Source: Streptomyces puniciscabiei (GTDB lineage: Bacteria > Actinomycetota > Actinomycetes > Streptomycetales > Streptomycetaceae). Taken from it: a stretch of 64,000 nucleotides of DNA. Under the pieces are notes generated by a model that was not told where the DNA came from, did not search any database, and saw nothing but the letters and a program-made list of their open reading frames with translations. The DNA lies in NCBI RefSeq assembly GCF_006715785.1, contig NZ_VFNX01000001.1:1316501-1380500 (forward strand), read 5' to 3'. Shown here one piece after another: positions 51,649 to 64,000 of the stretch. The translations under genes were made by a program, and so were the position numbers. Each line of letters begins with the position of its first letter. Within the stretch, counting starts at the first letter, position 1.

Positions 51649-52245
51649 TCACGCCGCTCCCGCGACCTCCGGGATCCGAAACGGCTTGCCGCAGCCGCCG
51701 CAGACGATGGGGGCCTGGGCGAGGACCGAGGGGACCACGCGGACGTTGCGGCCGCAGTCGCAGACCGCCTTGACCCGCACCCCGCCCCCGGAGGAGCCGT
51801 GCCGGGCGGCCGGGCCGCGGAAGCTGCGGGTGGTGTCCGAGGAGGTCGCCGCCGTGTGCGCCTTCAGGGCGCGCTGCAGCCGCTCGATCGTCGGGCGGTA
51901 GCGCCGCTTGGCCTCGGGGTTGAGCGTGACCAGTGAGAAACCGCTGCTCGGGTGCGGCTCCTCCGGGTGGTCGAGGCCCAGCTCCTCGGCGATCGCGAGG
52001 AAGCGGCGGTTGTGGTAGCGGCCGGCGCGGGAGGTGTCGCGGATCCCGCGGGCGGCGGCGATGCCGTGGACTGCCTCATGGAGCAGCCGCTCGAAGGAGA
52101 GCTCGTGTCCGCAGGCGGACGACGACTCTCCGATCAGGGACTCTGGCGCGGCAAGGTCCGGCAGCTCGGGGTGGTACCGCTGAATGTCGGCCCACGCCTG
52201 CGCCAGCTCTGCGGCGAGTACAGGTGGTGTCTGTGTCGTGCTCAC
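51649..52245 (-). CDS. SprT-like metallopeptidase-type protein with zinc ribbon
   Basis: A 198-residue protein. FERLLHEAVHGIAAARG carries an HExxH zinc motif near residue 55, like SprT/Spartan-type or other minigluzincin proteases, and the C-terminus has a four-cysteine zinc ribbon (CDCGRNVRV ... CGGCGKPF). Similar proteins in Streptomyces are only annotated as hypothetical. The GTG start at 52245 lies at the expected transcription start of a SigR-like promoter, so the mRNA may be leaderless. A thiol-stress role is inferred from that promoter. Confidence 0.75.
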   Translation of the reverse strand: MSTTQTPPVLAAELAQAWADIQRYHPELPDLAAPESLIGESSSACGHELSFERLLHEAVHGIAAARGIRDTSRAGRYHNRRFLAIAEELGLDHPEEPHPSSGFSLVTLNPEAKRRYRPTIERLQRALKAHTAATSSDTTRSFRGPAARHGSSGGGVRVKAVCDCGRNVRVVPSVLAQAPIVCGGCGKPFRIPEVAGAA

Positions 52246-52253
52246 GTAATGAC

Positions 52254-52279
52254 AACGAGCGGGAGCTCGAATGTGTTCC
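52254..52279 (-). promoter_or_regulatory. Candidate SigR-type promoter (GGAAC-N18-GTT)
   Basis: On the minus strand GGAAC (complement of 52275-52279) is followed after exactly 18 bases by GTT (complement of 52254-52256). This is the SigR thiol-oxidative-stress pattern GGAAY-N18-GTT. The start site would be about 7-10 bases on, at the GTG of the HExxH/zinc-ribbon gene. Confidence 0.45.
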
Positions 52280-52766
52280 TATTCCGGGGCATCTCAAATA
52301 ATTTGCACGTACCCGTCAGTTGCCGCTGATGCGTCCGGACGAGGGCGGGTGCGCTGATCTGCGGAGAAGCCGCACAGCTCATACCAAGCTGGTGCGTAGT
52401 CCGCCGTACGACCCAGGGGGTAGACCCCGCTACGGGCGTGGCCGTCGGTTGCGCAAGAGACGTTTCGGTCGCTCTCGCCGTGAAGCCTCACTCCGGTCAG
52501 CGTCCGTGACCCGCGTGGCGTTACTGCGCGCCATCCGGGCCCCCGCGCTGGCGGTTTCCCCGGAGCGGACACCGTACGGCCATCCAGATTGCCGGGATGT
52601 GAAATCTCGCCACACCCGCTCCCGGGCCCCAAGCGGGGCTCCACGACCCCTGGACGGGGCAGCGAGCCGGGAGTTACCTGGCATACGTGGGAAGTGCGCG
52701 CGCACGGCACGGGGGCCACGCAACCGGGCACAGCGGTGAACTGTCGGCGGATTGGGGCGCTTACCT
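52280..52766. other. Intergenic region without recognised gene
   Basis: About 490 bases between divergent genes. It is less biased in codon position than the surrounding genes, and open frames on both strands (for example 52430-52723 minus) are Arg/Pro-rich without ribosome sites. It is long enough for a leader RNA or small RNA, but I recognise no known riboswitch. Confidence 0.5.
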
Positions 52767-53831
52767 ATGACACCTACGCTCGTGCGGCAGCACGTGCCTC
52801 ACGCGGGTTCCGCACCCGGCGTGGACCTGTGCGCACGCGCGCGTGACTGGTCCGAGATCCAGGAGCGGATGCTGGTGCCGCTCTACGAAGCCGTCTACGA
52901 ACGACTGGAAGTGGGCCCTGCCACCCGGCTGCTGGGCCTGCGCTGCGGCGCCGGGCTCGCGCTGCTGCTGGCGGCCGGCAGAGGTGCCACCGTCACCGGT
53001 GTCGACGCCGCCTCGCCCGAACGGCTCACCCTGGCCCGCGAACGCCTGCTGCCGGACGCCTCACGCCGCCCCGACGGGAGCGTCCTCGGCCGGGCCGGAA
53101 CGCAGGACCCGGGCGGCGGCCCGCGAGGCCTCCCCGGCGGCCCCCGTGGCGGCGAACCCGTCGAGTCCGGCGCCCCCGGTGCCCACCCCGGCGGAAAGCC
53201 CGCCCAGCCCGGTGTCCGCGGCGCCACCGGGCGTGCTGCGTACGACGCCGGCGGGGAGCGTGGCGCGAGCGGCCGTCCACGCGCGCGTGCCGTGCGGCTC
53301 GTCGCGGGCTCGCCCCATGACGCGGCCGGGGCGGAGACCGCCGCCTACACCCTGGTGACCGTCTTCGAGCCGATCGGGTGCCTCGCGGGCGACTTCGAGG
53401 GGCTCGGTGAGCTGCTGGCGGACGCGCTGCCGCTGGCCGCGCGCGGGGCCGCCGTGGTGCTGGCCGGGTGGGGCCCGCCGGAGCGCTGCGCCACCTCCGC
53501 GGTGCTGCGGGTGGCGACGAAACTGGCCGATCCCCTGCGCAGCGCGCGCAGCTGGCGGCCCGCCCGGCGGGACGACCTGGAGGAGGTCGCCCAGCGGGCG
53601 GGGCTGAAGCCCGACGGCTCGGGGCGGGTGGCCTGCCCGTTCGGGTACGCCGACATGGACAGCGCCGTACGGGGGCTGCTGTCGACCGGCCTGTTCGACG
53701 CGGCGATCGCGGCGACGGACGCCAAGCAGGTCGACAAGGAGCTCACGGAGGCCCTGCACCCCCACCGGCGCCCGGACGGCACCGTGTGGATGCCGAACGT
53801 CTTCCGTTACCTGGTCGCCCGCGTGCCCTAA
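52767..53831 (+). CDS. SAM-dependent methyltransferase-like protein with low-complexity insert
   Basis: A 354-residue protein. Motif I reads ATRLLGLRCGAGLALLLAAG followed by ATVTGVDAASPERL, a class I methyltransferase pattern with a modified glycine loop. Residues about 100-185 are a Gly/Pro/Arg-rich disordered insert in the middle of the fold, after which the fold resumes (AAYTLVTVFEPIGCLAGDFE ... VVLAGWGPPE, EEVAQRAGLKPDGSGRVACP). Activity is uncertain. The ATG lacks a strong ribosome site. The gene ends at the edge of an inverted repeat. Confidence 0.75.
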   Translation: MTPTLVRQHVPHAGSAPGVDLCARARDWSEIQERMLVPLYEAVYERLEVGPATRLLGLRCGAGLALLLAAGRGATVTGVDAASPERLTLARERLLPDASRRPDGSVLGRAGTQDPGGGPRGLPGGPRGGEPVESGAPGAHPGGKPAQPGVRGATGRAAYDAGGERGASGRPRARAVRLVAGSPHDAAGAETAAYTLVTVFEPIGCLAGDFEGLGELLADALPLAARGAAVVLAGWGPPERCATSAVLRVATKLADPLRSARSWRPARRDDLEEVAQRAGLKPDGSGRVACPFGYADMDSAVRGLLSTGLFDAAIAATDAKQVDKELTEALHPHRRPDGTVWMPNVFRYLVARVP

Positions 53832-53941
53832 GGTCCTGTCGTCAAACTCCCGTCGTCGCCCGGAGGGCGGCCCTGCGGCGTCAGGTGCGTGCTCTGGGGG
53901 CCCCCGGCCGAAGGCTGGGGGAGGGAGTTTGACGACAGGGC

Positions 53942-53942
<1 letters not shown>
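53832..53942. repeat. 111-bp element bounded by 20-bp inverted repeats at two convergent stop codons
   Basis: The left arm starts ggtcctgtcgtcaaactccc (53832-53851) and the right arm is its complement with one mismatch (53923-53942). The left edge is the base after the TAA of the methyltransferase-like gene; the right edge is the last base of the ftsH TAG. It may be a MITE-like insertion or a two-way terminator; the interior is GC-rich without a gene. Confidence 0.8.
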
Positions 53943-55882
<1,940 letters not shown>

Positions 55883-55920
55883 ATCTGGACGTTACGGCAT
55901 ATGGCGGACGTCGGCATGCG

Positions 55921-55956
55921 CTGAGGGCGCCCCCCTTGGCCGGGGGGCGCCCTCAG
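55921..55956 (-). terminator. Strong hairpin terminator of ffh
   Basis: A perfect 15-base stem (ctgagggcgcccccc and complement) with a six-base loop starts 19 bases after the ffh stop and 39 bases before the ftsH start, separating the two co-directional genes. Confidence 0.9.
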
Positions 55957-55974
55957 GGGCTGTGCGAGCGGGGC

Positions 55975-57525
55975 TCAGCCCATGAACTTCTTGAACTCGT
56001 CCGGCAGCTCGAAGTCCTGACCGCCCTGCTGCGGCAGCCCGAAGGCGCCTCCGCCCTGTGCGGCGGCCTCGCGGCGCTGGGCCTCCTCCAGCTCCTGCTG
56101 CCGGCGCTTCATCGGGTTGCCGGAGCGCTGCTTGCCCTTGGCCTTCTTCTGCTGCTTCTTCTGCCGGCCGGGGCCGCCGCCCATGCCCGGGATCCCCGGC
56201 ATGCCCGGCATGCCGCCGCCCTGCGCCATGCGGGACATCATCTTGCGGGCGTCGAAGAACCGCTCGACCAGGTTCTTCACCGCGCTGACCTCGACGCCTG
56301 AACCCTTGGCGATACGGGCGCGGCGGGAGCCGTTGATGATGGTCGGGTCCTGGCGCTCGGCCGGGGTCATCGACTTGATGATCGCGGCGGTGCGGTCGAC
56401 GTCCCGCTCGTCGATGTTCTGGATCTGGTCCTTGATCTGCCCCATGCCGGGCAGCATGCCGAGGAGCTTCGAGATGGAGCCCATCTTCCGGACCTGCTCC
56501 ATCTGGGCCAGGAAGTCGTCGAGGGTGAAGTCCTGGCCCTTCTTGGACGCCAGCTTGGAGGCCATCTTGGCGGCCTCTTCCTGGCTGAAGGTCTTCTCCG
56601 CCTGCTCGATCAGGGTGAGCAGGTCACCCATGTCGAGGATGCGGGAGGCCATCCGGTCCGGGTGGAAGGCGTCGAAGTCGTCCAGCTTCTCGCCGTTCGA
56701 CGCGAACATGATCGGCTTGCCGGTGATCTGCCGGATCGACAGGGCGGCACCACCGCGGGCGTCACCGTCGAGCTTGGAGAGCACCACGCCGTCGAAGCCG
56801 ACGCCGTCGCGGAAGGCCTCGGCGGTGTTGACGGCGTCCTGACCGATCATCGCGTCGACGACGAACAGGATCTCGTCGGGGCTGATCGCGTCCCGGATGT
56901 CCGCGGCCTGCTGCATCATCTCGGCGTCGATGCCGAGGCGGCCGGCGGTGTCCACGATGACGATGTCGTGGACCTTGGACCTGGCGTGGTCGATCGAGTC
57001 CTTGGCGACCTTGACCGGGTCGCCGACGCCGTTGCCCGGCTCGGGCGCGTAGACGGCGATGCCGGCGCGCTCGGCGACGACGCTCAGCTGGTTGACGGCG
57101 TTCGGGCGCTGGAGGTCGGCGGCGACCAGCAGCGGGGAGTGGCCCTGCTCCTTGAGCCACCGGCCGAGCTTGCCCGCGAGGGTGGTCTTACCGGCACCCT
57201 GCAGACCGGCCAGCATGATCACGGTGGGCGGCTGCTTGGCGAAGCGCAGGCGCCGGGTCTCGCCGCCGAGGATGGTGACGAGCTCGTCGTTGACGATCTT
57301 CAGCACCTGCTGGGCGGGGTTCAGCGCGCGCGAGACCTCGGCGCCGAGTGCCCGTTCCTTGACGTTCTTGATGAAGGTGCGGACGACAGGGAGAGCGACG
57401 TCCGCTTCGAGGAGCGCGATACGGATCTCGCGTGACGTGGCGTCGATGTCCGCCTCGCTGAGGCGCCCCTTGCCGCGGAGATTTTTGAAAGTCGCGCTGA
57501 GGCGGTCGGAGAGGGTATCGAACAC
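55975..57525 (-). CDS. ffh: Signal recognition particle protein
   Basis: A 516-residue SRP54 GTPase that, with 4.5S RNA, targets nascent membrane proteins. N domain, then G domain (AGLQGAGKTTLAGKLG, IVDTAGRLGID, LSKLDGDARGGAALS), then a Met-rich M domain (SKLLGMLPGMGQIKDQI, RIAKGSGVEVSAVKNLV, MSRMAQGGGMPGMPGIPGMG) and a Gln/Lys-rich tail. Full length for Streptomyces. Confidence 0.97.
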   Translation of the reverse strand: MFDTLSDRLSATFKNLRGKGRLSEADIDATSREIRIALLEADVALPVVRTFIKNVKERALGAEVSRALNPAQQVLKIVNDELVTILGGETRRLRFAKQPPTVIMLAGLQGAGKTTLAGKLGRWLKEQGHSPLLVAADLQRPNAVNQLSVVAERAGIAVYAPEPGNGVGDPVKVAKDSIDHARSKVHDIVIVDTAGRLGIDAEMMQQAADIRDAISPDEILFVVDAMIGQDAVNTAEAFRDGVGFDGVVLSKLDGDARGGAALSIRQITGKPIMFASNGEKLDDFDAFHPDRMASRILDMGDLLTLIEQAEKTFSQEEAAKMASKLASKKGQDFTLDDFLAQMEQVRKMGSISKLLGMLPGMGQIKDQIQNIDERDVDRTAAIIKSMTPAERQDPTIINGSRRARIAKGSGVEVSAVKNLVERFFDARKMMSRMAQGGGMPGMPGIPGMGGGPGRQKKQQKKAKGKQRSGNPMKRRQQELEEAQRREAAAQGGGAFGLPQQGGQDFELPDEFKKFMG

Positions 57526-57648
57526 GGTGGCGTCGGTCCTCGAGGTCGGGGGCAGTGGTGAGCGTCTTCCAGGGTATCCGGCCCCGCAAGCGAATCGTCC
57601 CCGCCCGCTTCCTTCGGCGGACGGGAACGCGCTGCGCGGCCGTCGGTG

Positions 57649-60090
57649 TCACCCCCGCAGCGTCTCCTCCAGCGCCCGGGCCATCGACGCCGCGTCCTCC
57701 CCCGGCAGTGGCGACCCCGCCCCGGTCGTCACGTAGAAAGCGTCCACGGCATTCGACCCCAAGGTCGACACGTGCATGCTCCGCACCCGCACCCCCGCCT
57801 TCTCCAGGGCCATGCCGATCCGGTGCAGCAGGCCCGGGGCGTCCTGGGCGCGGACCTCGATCACCGTGGCGTGGTGGGAGGCCGCCGGAGCGACGGTCAC
57901 CCTCGGCGGCGGGGCGATCCAGCCGCGGCGCCTCGGATAGGCCGCGTCCCGTTCGGCGAGGCGGCCGGCGATGTCCAGGCTGCCGTCCAGGGCACGGACG
58001 AGGTCGGCGCGCAGCCGGGTGGCCTGTGGCAGGGAGCCGTACTCGGCGGCCACCCGCCAGTTGAGCAGCAGCACCGAGCCGTCGTCGACGTCGTCGGGCA
58101 GGCGCAGGGCGCGGAGTTCCGCCGTACGGACGGTGAGGCGGTGCACGGCGAGGACACCGGCGACGGCGGGGAGCACGGCGGGCTGGTCGGGTACGGCGAT
58201 GACCAGCTCCACGCCGAGGGGTTCGCCGGACGGCTCCTCGCCGGTGGCCGCTTCCGTCTGGGCACGCAGCGCGAGGACCGGGCCGCCGGTGCGGTACGCC
58301 TCGATCGCCAGCCGCTCCTGCTCGGCCGTGGGCGCGGCGGGCTCCGGCTCCTCGGAGGCGTCTCCGGCGAGCACGGCGGAGACCCGCCGGACCAGGTCGG
58401 CGACGAGATGGCCGCGCCAGGAGGACCAGGCGGCCGGTCCGGTGGCGAGGGCGTCGGCCTCGGTGAGGGCGTGCAGCAGCTCCAGGGTGCTCTGGGTGCC
58501 GACGGCCTCGGCGACCGAGCGGACGGTGGCCGGGTCGTCGAGGTCACGGCGGGTGGCCGTCTCGATCAGCAGCAGGTGGTGGCGGACGAGGGCGGACAGC
58601 ACGTCCACATCCGCGCGGTCGAAGCCGATGCGCGCCGCCACGTCCTTGGCGATGATCTCGCCGGCCACCGAGTGGTCGCCGGGCCAGCCCTTGCCGATGT
58701 CGTGCAGCAGGGCCGCGACCAGGAGCAGGTCCGGGCGGCCGACGCGGCGGGTCAGTTCGGAGGCGCGGACGGCCGTCTCGATCAGGTGCCGGTCGACCGT
58801 CCACACATGGACGGCGTTGCGCTGCGGGCGGCAGCGGACCCGTTCCCAGTCCGGCAGGAGGCGGCTGATCAGCCCCTCCGCCTCCAGCGCCTCCCAGACG
58901 TCCACGGTCGGCCGGCCCGAACCCAGCAGGGTGACCAGTTGCTCACGGGCCTCGGCGGGCCAGGGAGTGGGCAGCGGGCGCGCGGTGGCGGCCATGCGCC
59001 GTACGGCGTGCAGGGAGAGCGGAAGACCGGCCTGTGCGGCGGCGGCCGCCGCACGCAAGGGCAGCACGGGGTCGCGCTCGGGGCGCGCGGCGCGGGCGAG
59101 CACCACCTCGCCGTCCTGCTCCACCACCCCTTCCGCCAGCGGCGACCGCTCCGGGACGGGCTTGCCCCCGCCCAGCATGGCGCGCAGTCGCGGACGGACG
59201 GCGCGCGACCGCAGCACGCGCCCCACTTCACGCCAGGTGACGTCACTGGCGTACGAGATGACCCGCGCCGCCTCGTACACCTGCCGCAGCAGGGTGTCCG
59301 CGTCCAGCAGCCCCAGCTCGGCCGCCACCTGGTCCTGCTCCTGGAGGGCGAGCCGGTCGGTGGCGCGGCCCGTGGCCAGATGCAGTGCGTCCCGTACGTC
59401 GAGCAGGCGCCTGCGCGCGTCCGCGAGGCCCTCGCGCGGGGCGTCGGCGAGCCAGGAGGCGGCGACGGCGCGCAGGGCGGTGGCGTCCCGCAGGCCGCCC
59501 CTGGCCTCCTTGAGGTCGGGTTCCAGCAGGTACTGCAGTTCGCCCTGGCGCTCTGCGCGCTCGGCGCAGAGTTCCTGCAGTTCGGGGAGGCGTTTGGGGG
59601 CCTGGTTGCGCCAGTCGGCGAGGACGGCCGTCCGCAGGCCGGCGGTGAGGCCGAGGTCGCCGGCGAGGTGTCGGGCGTCCAGAAGGCCGAGTTGGACTTT
59701 CAAATCCTCCCCGGCGGTCCTGCGGGCCTCGGCCGGGGTGCGCACGGAGTGGTCGAGGGCGAGGCCCAGGTCCCAGATGGGATACCAGAGGCGGTCGGCG
59801 AGGGCGGCGACCGCTTTCGCGTCGGAGCCGTCGTGCAGCAGCAGGAGGTCGAGGTCGCTGCGCGGGGACAGCTCGCCGCGGCCGTAGCCGCCGACGGCGA
59901 CCAGGGAGGCTCCCGGGAGGCCTTCGGCCGCGGCCGTGAACAGTCCGGCGAGCCAGTCGTCGGTCAGTTCGGCGAGGGCGGCACGGCGCGGCGGCCCGGA
60001 CCGCGCCCCCTCGGTGAGGAGGCGCAGCCGGGCCGCCGCGTAGCCGCTGGGTCCCGAGTCCTCTGCCATCCGCTCGTCCGTTCCCGTCAC
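57649..60090 (-). CDS. glnD: PII nucleotidyltransferase GlnD
   Basis: An 813-residue bifunctional enzyme modifying GlnK. Nucleotidyltransferase motif GGYGRGELSPRSDLDLLLL at residues 67-85; HD domain around VAALLHDIGKGWPGDHSVAG; two C-terminal ACT domains (VELVIAVPDQPAVLPAVAGV and TVIEVRAQDAPGLLHRIGMA) that sense glutamine. In S. coelicolor GlnD adenylylates, rather than uridylylates, GlnK. GTG 60090 has GGGAG seven bases upstream. Third in amtB-glnK-glnD. Confidence 0.95.
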   Translation of the reverse strand: MTGTDERMAEDSGPSGYAAARLRLLTEGARSGPPRRAALAELTDDWLAGLFTAAAEGLPGASLVAVGGYGRGELSPRSDLDLLLLHDGSDAKAVAALADRLWYPIWDLGLALDHSVRTPAEARRTAGEDLKVQLGLLDARHLAGDLGLTAGLRTAVLADWRNQAPKRLPELQELCAERAERQGELQYLLEPDLKEARGGLRDATALRAVAASWLADAPREGLADARRRLLDVRDALHLATGRATDRLALQEQDQVAAELGLLDADTLLRQVYEAARVISYASDVTWREVGRVLRSRAVRPRLRAMLGGGKPVPERSPLAEGVVEQDGEVVLARAARPERDPVLPLRAAAAAAQAGLPLSLHAVRRMAATARPLPTPWPAEAREQLVTLLGSGRPTVDVWEALEAEGLISRLLPDWERVRCRPQRNAVHVWTVDRHLIETAVRASELTRRVGRPDLLLVAALLHDIGKGWPGDHSVAGEIIAKDVAARIGFDRADVDVLSALVRHHLLLIETATRRDLDDPATVRSVAEAVGTQSTLELLHALTEADALATGPAAWSSWRGHLVADLVRRVSAVLAGDASEEPEPAAPTAEQERLAIEAYRTGGPVLALRAQTEAATGEEPSGEPLGVELVIAVPDQPAVLPAVAGVLAVHRLTVRTAELRALRLPDDVDDGSVLLLNWRVAAEYGSLPQATRLRADLVRALDGSLDIAGRLAERDAAYPRRRGWIAPPPRVTVAPAASHHATVIEVRAQDAPGLLHRIGMALEKAGVRVRSMHVSTLGSNAVDAFYVTTGAGSPLPGEDAASMARALEETLRG

Positions 60091-60119
60091 CCGGCGACTC
60101 CCGTTCTGCGAAGTTGTGG

Positions 60120-62140
<2,021 letters not shown>

Positions 62141-63619
62141 TCAGACCGCCTCGGCGGTCTCCGGCAGGTCGACGGCGAGCTGATCGGTGAGGTCGACCAC
62201 GGCGGCGAGGTCGCCGTAGTCCCGTACGGCCGTGTCGACCGTCTTTCGAATACGCGTGTTCACACGCTCGGAGCGGACCTTCCTGGCGATTTCCATGGCC
62301 TGGGAGGCGTAGTTGGTGCTCTGCTCGGGCTCGCGCTGGAGCAGGTACACGGTGGCCATGCCGATCAGGTTCAGCGCGTACGACCGCTGGTGCTCGCTGT
62401 CCTCGGAGAACTTCTCCACCGCCTTGCGCATCAGCGGCTCCGCGAGGGAGGCGTAGGTGGGGCTGCGGCCGGCGACATAGGCGAGGTCGCGGAAGGAGTG
62501 GGAGTTCTCGCCGTACAGCTCGGCCTCGGAGAAGAAGCGGATCCAGTCGGGGTCCGGCTCGTCCCACTCGTCGGCCTCGGCGAAGGTGTCCTCGGCCATG
62601 CGGACCGCGCGCTTGGTCTTGCCGGGCTGGCCCATGTTGGCGTATGCGCGGGCCTCCATCGCATACAGCATGGACTGGGTGCGCGGGCTCGCGCAGTCAC
62701 GGCTGCCGTACTGGGCGAGGTGGATCAGCTCCAGGGCGTCGTCGGGCCGGCCGAGGTGGATCATCTGGCGGCTCATGCTGGAGAGGATGTAGGAGCCGAG
62801 CGGCTTGTCGCCAGCCTCCTTGGCCGCGTGCAGGGCGAGGACGAAGTACTTCTGCGCGGTGGGCTGCAGGCCCACGTCGTACGACATCCAGCCCGCCAGC
62901 TCCGCCAGTTCCGCGGCGACCTTGAAGAGCCTGCGGGTGGTGGCCTCGGGCTGGGGTTCCTGGAGCAGGTCGGTGACCTCGTGCAGCTGGCCGACGACCG
63001 CCTTGCGGCGCAGGCCGCCGCCGCACTGGGCGTCCCACTGGCGGAACATGCGCGTGGTGGACTCCAGCAGGTCCAGCTCCGGCTTGGACAGCCGGCCGGG
63101 CCTGCGGAGGTCGAGGACGGGCTCGGGCGCGGCGGGGACCGGCGAGGCGGGGCTCGGGACCAGCCAGCGCTGCATGGGCTCGATGAGGGAGGGGCCGGCG
63201 GACAGCGCGAGGGAGGTGCCGAGGAAGCCGCGCCGGGCGAGCATCAGGTCGCTGCGCGAGAACTCGCTGAGCAGGGCGACCGTCTGCGGGGCCGTCCACG
63301 GCAGGTCGACACCGGACGCGGAGGGTGACTGGCGGGCGGCGCGCAGGCCCAGGTCCTCGATGGAGACCACGCAGCCGAAGCGCTCGGAGAACAGCTCCGA
63401 GAGGATGCGCGGGATCGGCTCGCGCGGGTTCTCCCCGTCCAGCCACCGGCGCACGCGCGAGGTGTCGGTGGAGATGTGGTTGGCGCCCAGCTGGCGGGCC
63501 CGGCGGTTCACCTGGCGGGCCAGCTCGCCCTTGGACCAGCCGCTGCGCACGAACCACGAGCCGAGCAGCTCATTGGGGCGCTTGTCAGCGTTCGCCCCGC
63601 TACCGCCGTTGCCGCTCAC
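62141..63619 (-). CDS. nsdA: Negative regulator of differentiation NsdA (TPR protein)
   Basis: A 492-residue cytosolic protein, next to amtB as in S. coelicolor (SCO5582). N-terminal RPNELLGSWFVRSGWSKGEL and HISTDTSRVRRWLDGENPRE form a helix-turn-helix-like region; the rest is tetratricopeptide repeats (LGSYILSSMSRQMIHLGRPD, ALNLIGMATVYLLQREPEQS). Loss of nsdA in S. coelicolor increases sporulation and antibiotic output. GTG 63619 is used; the ribosome site is a GGGGGCG-like stretch. Confidence 0.93.
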   Translation of the reverse strand: MSGNGGSGANADKRPNELLGSWFVRSGWSKGELARQVNRRARQLGANHISTDTSRVRRWLDGENPREPIPRILSELFSERFGCVVSIEDLGLRAARQSPSASGVDLPWTAPQTVALLSEFSRSDLMLARRGFLGTSLALSAGPSLIEPMQRWLVPSPASPVPAAPEPVLDLRRPGRLSKPELDLLESTTRMFRQWDAQCGGGLRRKAVVGQLHEVTDLLQEPQPEATTRRLFKVAAELAELAGWMSYDVGLQPTAQKYFVLALHAAKEAGDKPLGSYILSSMSRQMIHLGRPDDALELIHLAQYGSRDCASPRTQSMLYAMEARAYANMGQPGKTKRAVRMAEDTFAEADEWDEPDPDWIRFFSEAELYGENSHSFRDLAYVAGRSPTYASLAEPLMRKAVEKFSEDSEHQRSYALNLIGMATVYLLQREPEQSTNYASQAMEIARKVRSERVNTRIRKTVDTAVRDYGDLAAVVDLTDQLAVDLPETAEAV

Positions 63620-64000
63620 TGGAACGCCCCCATCCCTGAGACCACGTGTCGCCCTTGCGACCCCCGGTCGCCCCGGAGGGAGACCGCCACGCGCCAAGCC
63701 TTATCAGAATGCCGGTAAATACGGCCTCTTGTCCGCCGGTTCTCACCCTTCGAACGAGCTGACGACTCGCCTCCGGCATACCCAACCGTGCATATGCCGT
63801 TCTGACTCGCACACTCACAGTAATCCTACGATCACCCGCTCAGCCACGGGGATCCCGGAAACGCCACCATTCGCCACCCCTTCGAATGAACTCACGGTGG
63901 GTCGTACGCGATTCACTTGACATAGGACAGCCGGAAGTGGGCGGAGTGATGCACCTGGGGGCGTGAATACCCCGATGCGCCACCCGCTGCACCTCAACGC
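63620..64000. other. nsdA upstream region to window end
   Basis: About 380 bases, relatively AT-rich, without a protein-like frame that has a ribosome site. It should contain the nsdA promoter; a TTGACAT near 63918 on the plus strand has no convincing -10 partner. Confidence 0.5.

Noticed and set aside
52430..52723. 97-codon minus-strand frame in the long intergenic region
   Set aside because: Arg/Ser-rich with no ribosome site and no protein-like pattern; treated as non-coding.

Overview
The window is high-GC chromosomal DNA from a Streptomyces. The evidence is the gene set (whiG, nsdA, four clustered type I signal peptidases, DUF397/DUF5753 pair, mycothiol-dependent enzyme family, LAETG surface protein, GlnR-type box), strong GGAGG ribosome sites with frequent GTG/TTG starts, and rarity of TTA codons outside one accessory island. 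Gene order from about 14.7 kb to the end is that of the conserved Streptomyces core; in S. coelicolor numbering it would run from roughly SCO5658 down to nsdA (SCO5582). That correspondence is from memory of gene order, not from a search.

Layout. 1-2.2 kb: the 3' end of an ArsB/SLC13-type permease, a DUF397 + XRE/DUF5753 regulator pair and a 59-aa orphan. 2.0-5.2 kb: a minus-strand block of four poorly known genes (148-aa protein, two-TM protein, cupin-like protein, inositol-monophosphatase family protein). 5.3-14.7 kb: the accessory island. A trypsin-like protease with an effector-associated domain, an FxsA-like small peptide and a stand-alone HExxH peptide-hydroxylase-type enzyme run rightward. 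A large SAV_2336/NB-ARC/TPR STAND protein (FxsT-like), a VMAP-type protein and a Trypco2 protein run leftward to meet them. This combines parts of the predicted trypsin/VMAP conflict systems with parts of FxSxx-COOH peptide systems, but lacks the radical SAM enzyme and the FxSxx motif. Five of its seven TTA codons lie in the hydroxylase gene, so expression probably depends on bldA.

14.7-29.3 kb: polyamine/GABA metabolism (PotD-like lipoprotein, aminobutyraldehyde dehydrogenase, Lrp regulator, aminotransferase), a two-gene scar of broken MmyB-type regulator and aldo/keto reductase, an ABC exporter pair, a VOC protein, an LAETG surface protein, an MDMPI-family protein and a thiamine ABC transporter (thiBPQ) under a TPP riboswitch. 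29.3-33.5 kb: rlmN and a group of small stress/envelope-type genes. 33.5-38.2 kb: rpsB-tsf-pyrH-frr-cdsA. 38.5-51.3 kb: a long leftward block rpsP-khpA-rimM-trmD-rplS-sipW-sipX-sipY-sipZ-nudix-DUF2469-yraN-comM-dprA-whiG, followed by a TetR gene and, facing it, an M23 peptidase. 51.6-63.6 kb: an HExxH/zinc-ribbon protein with a SigR-like promoter, a methyltransferase-like protein, ftsH, ffh, the nitrogen-control operon amtB-glnK-glnD with a GlnR box, and nsdA.

No tRNA, rRNA, CRISPR array, intact transposase, prophage or integrase gene was recognised. The most novel part is the 5.3-14.7 kb island.
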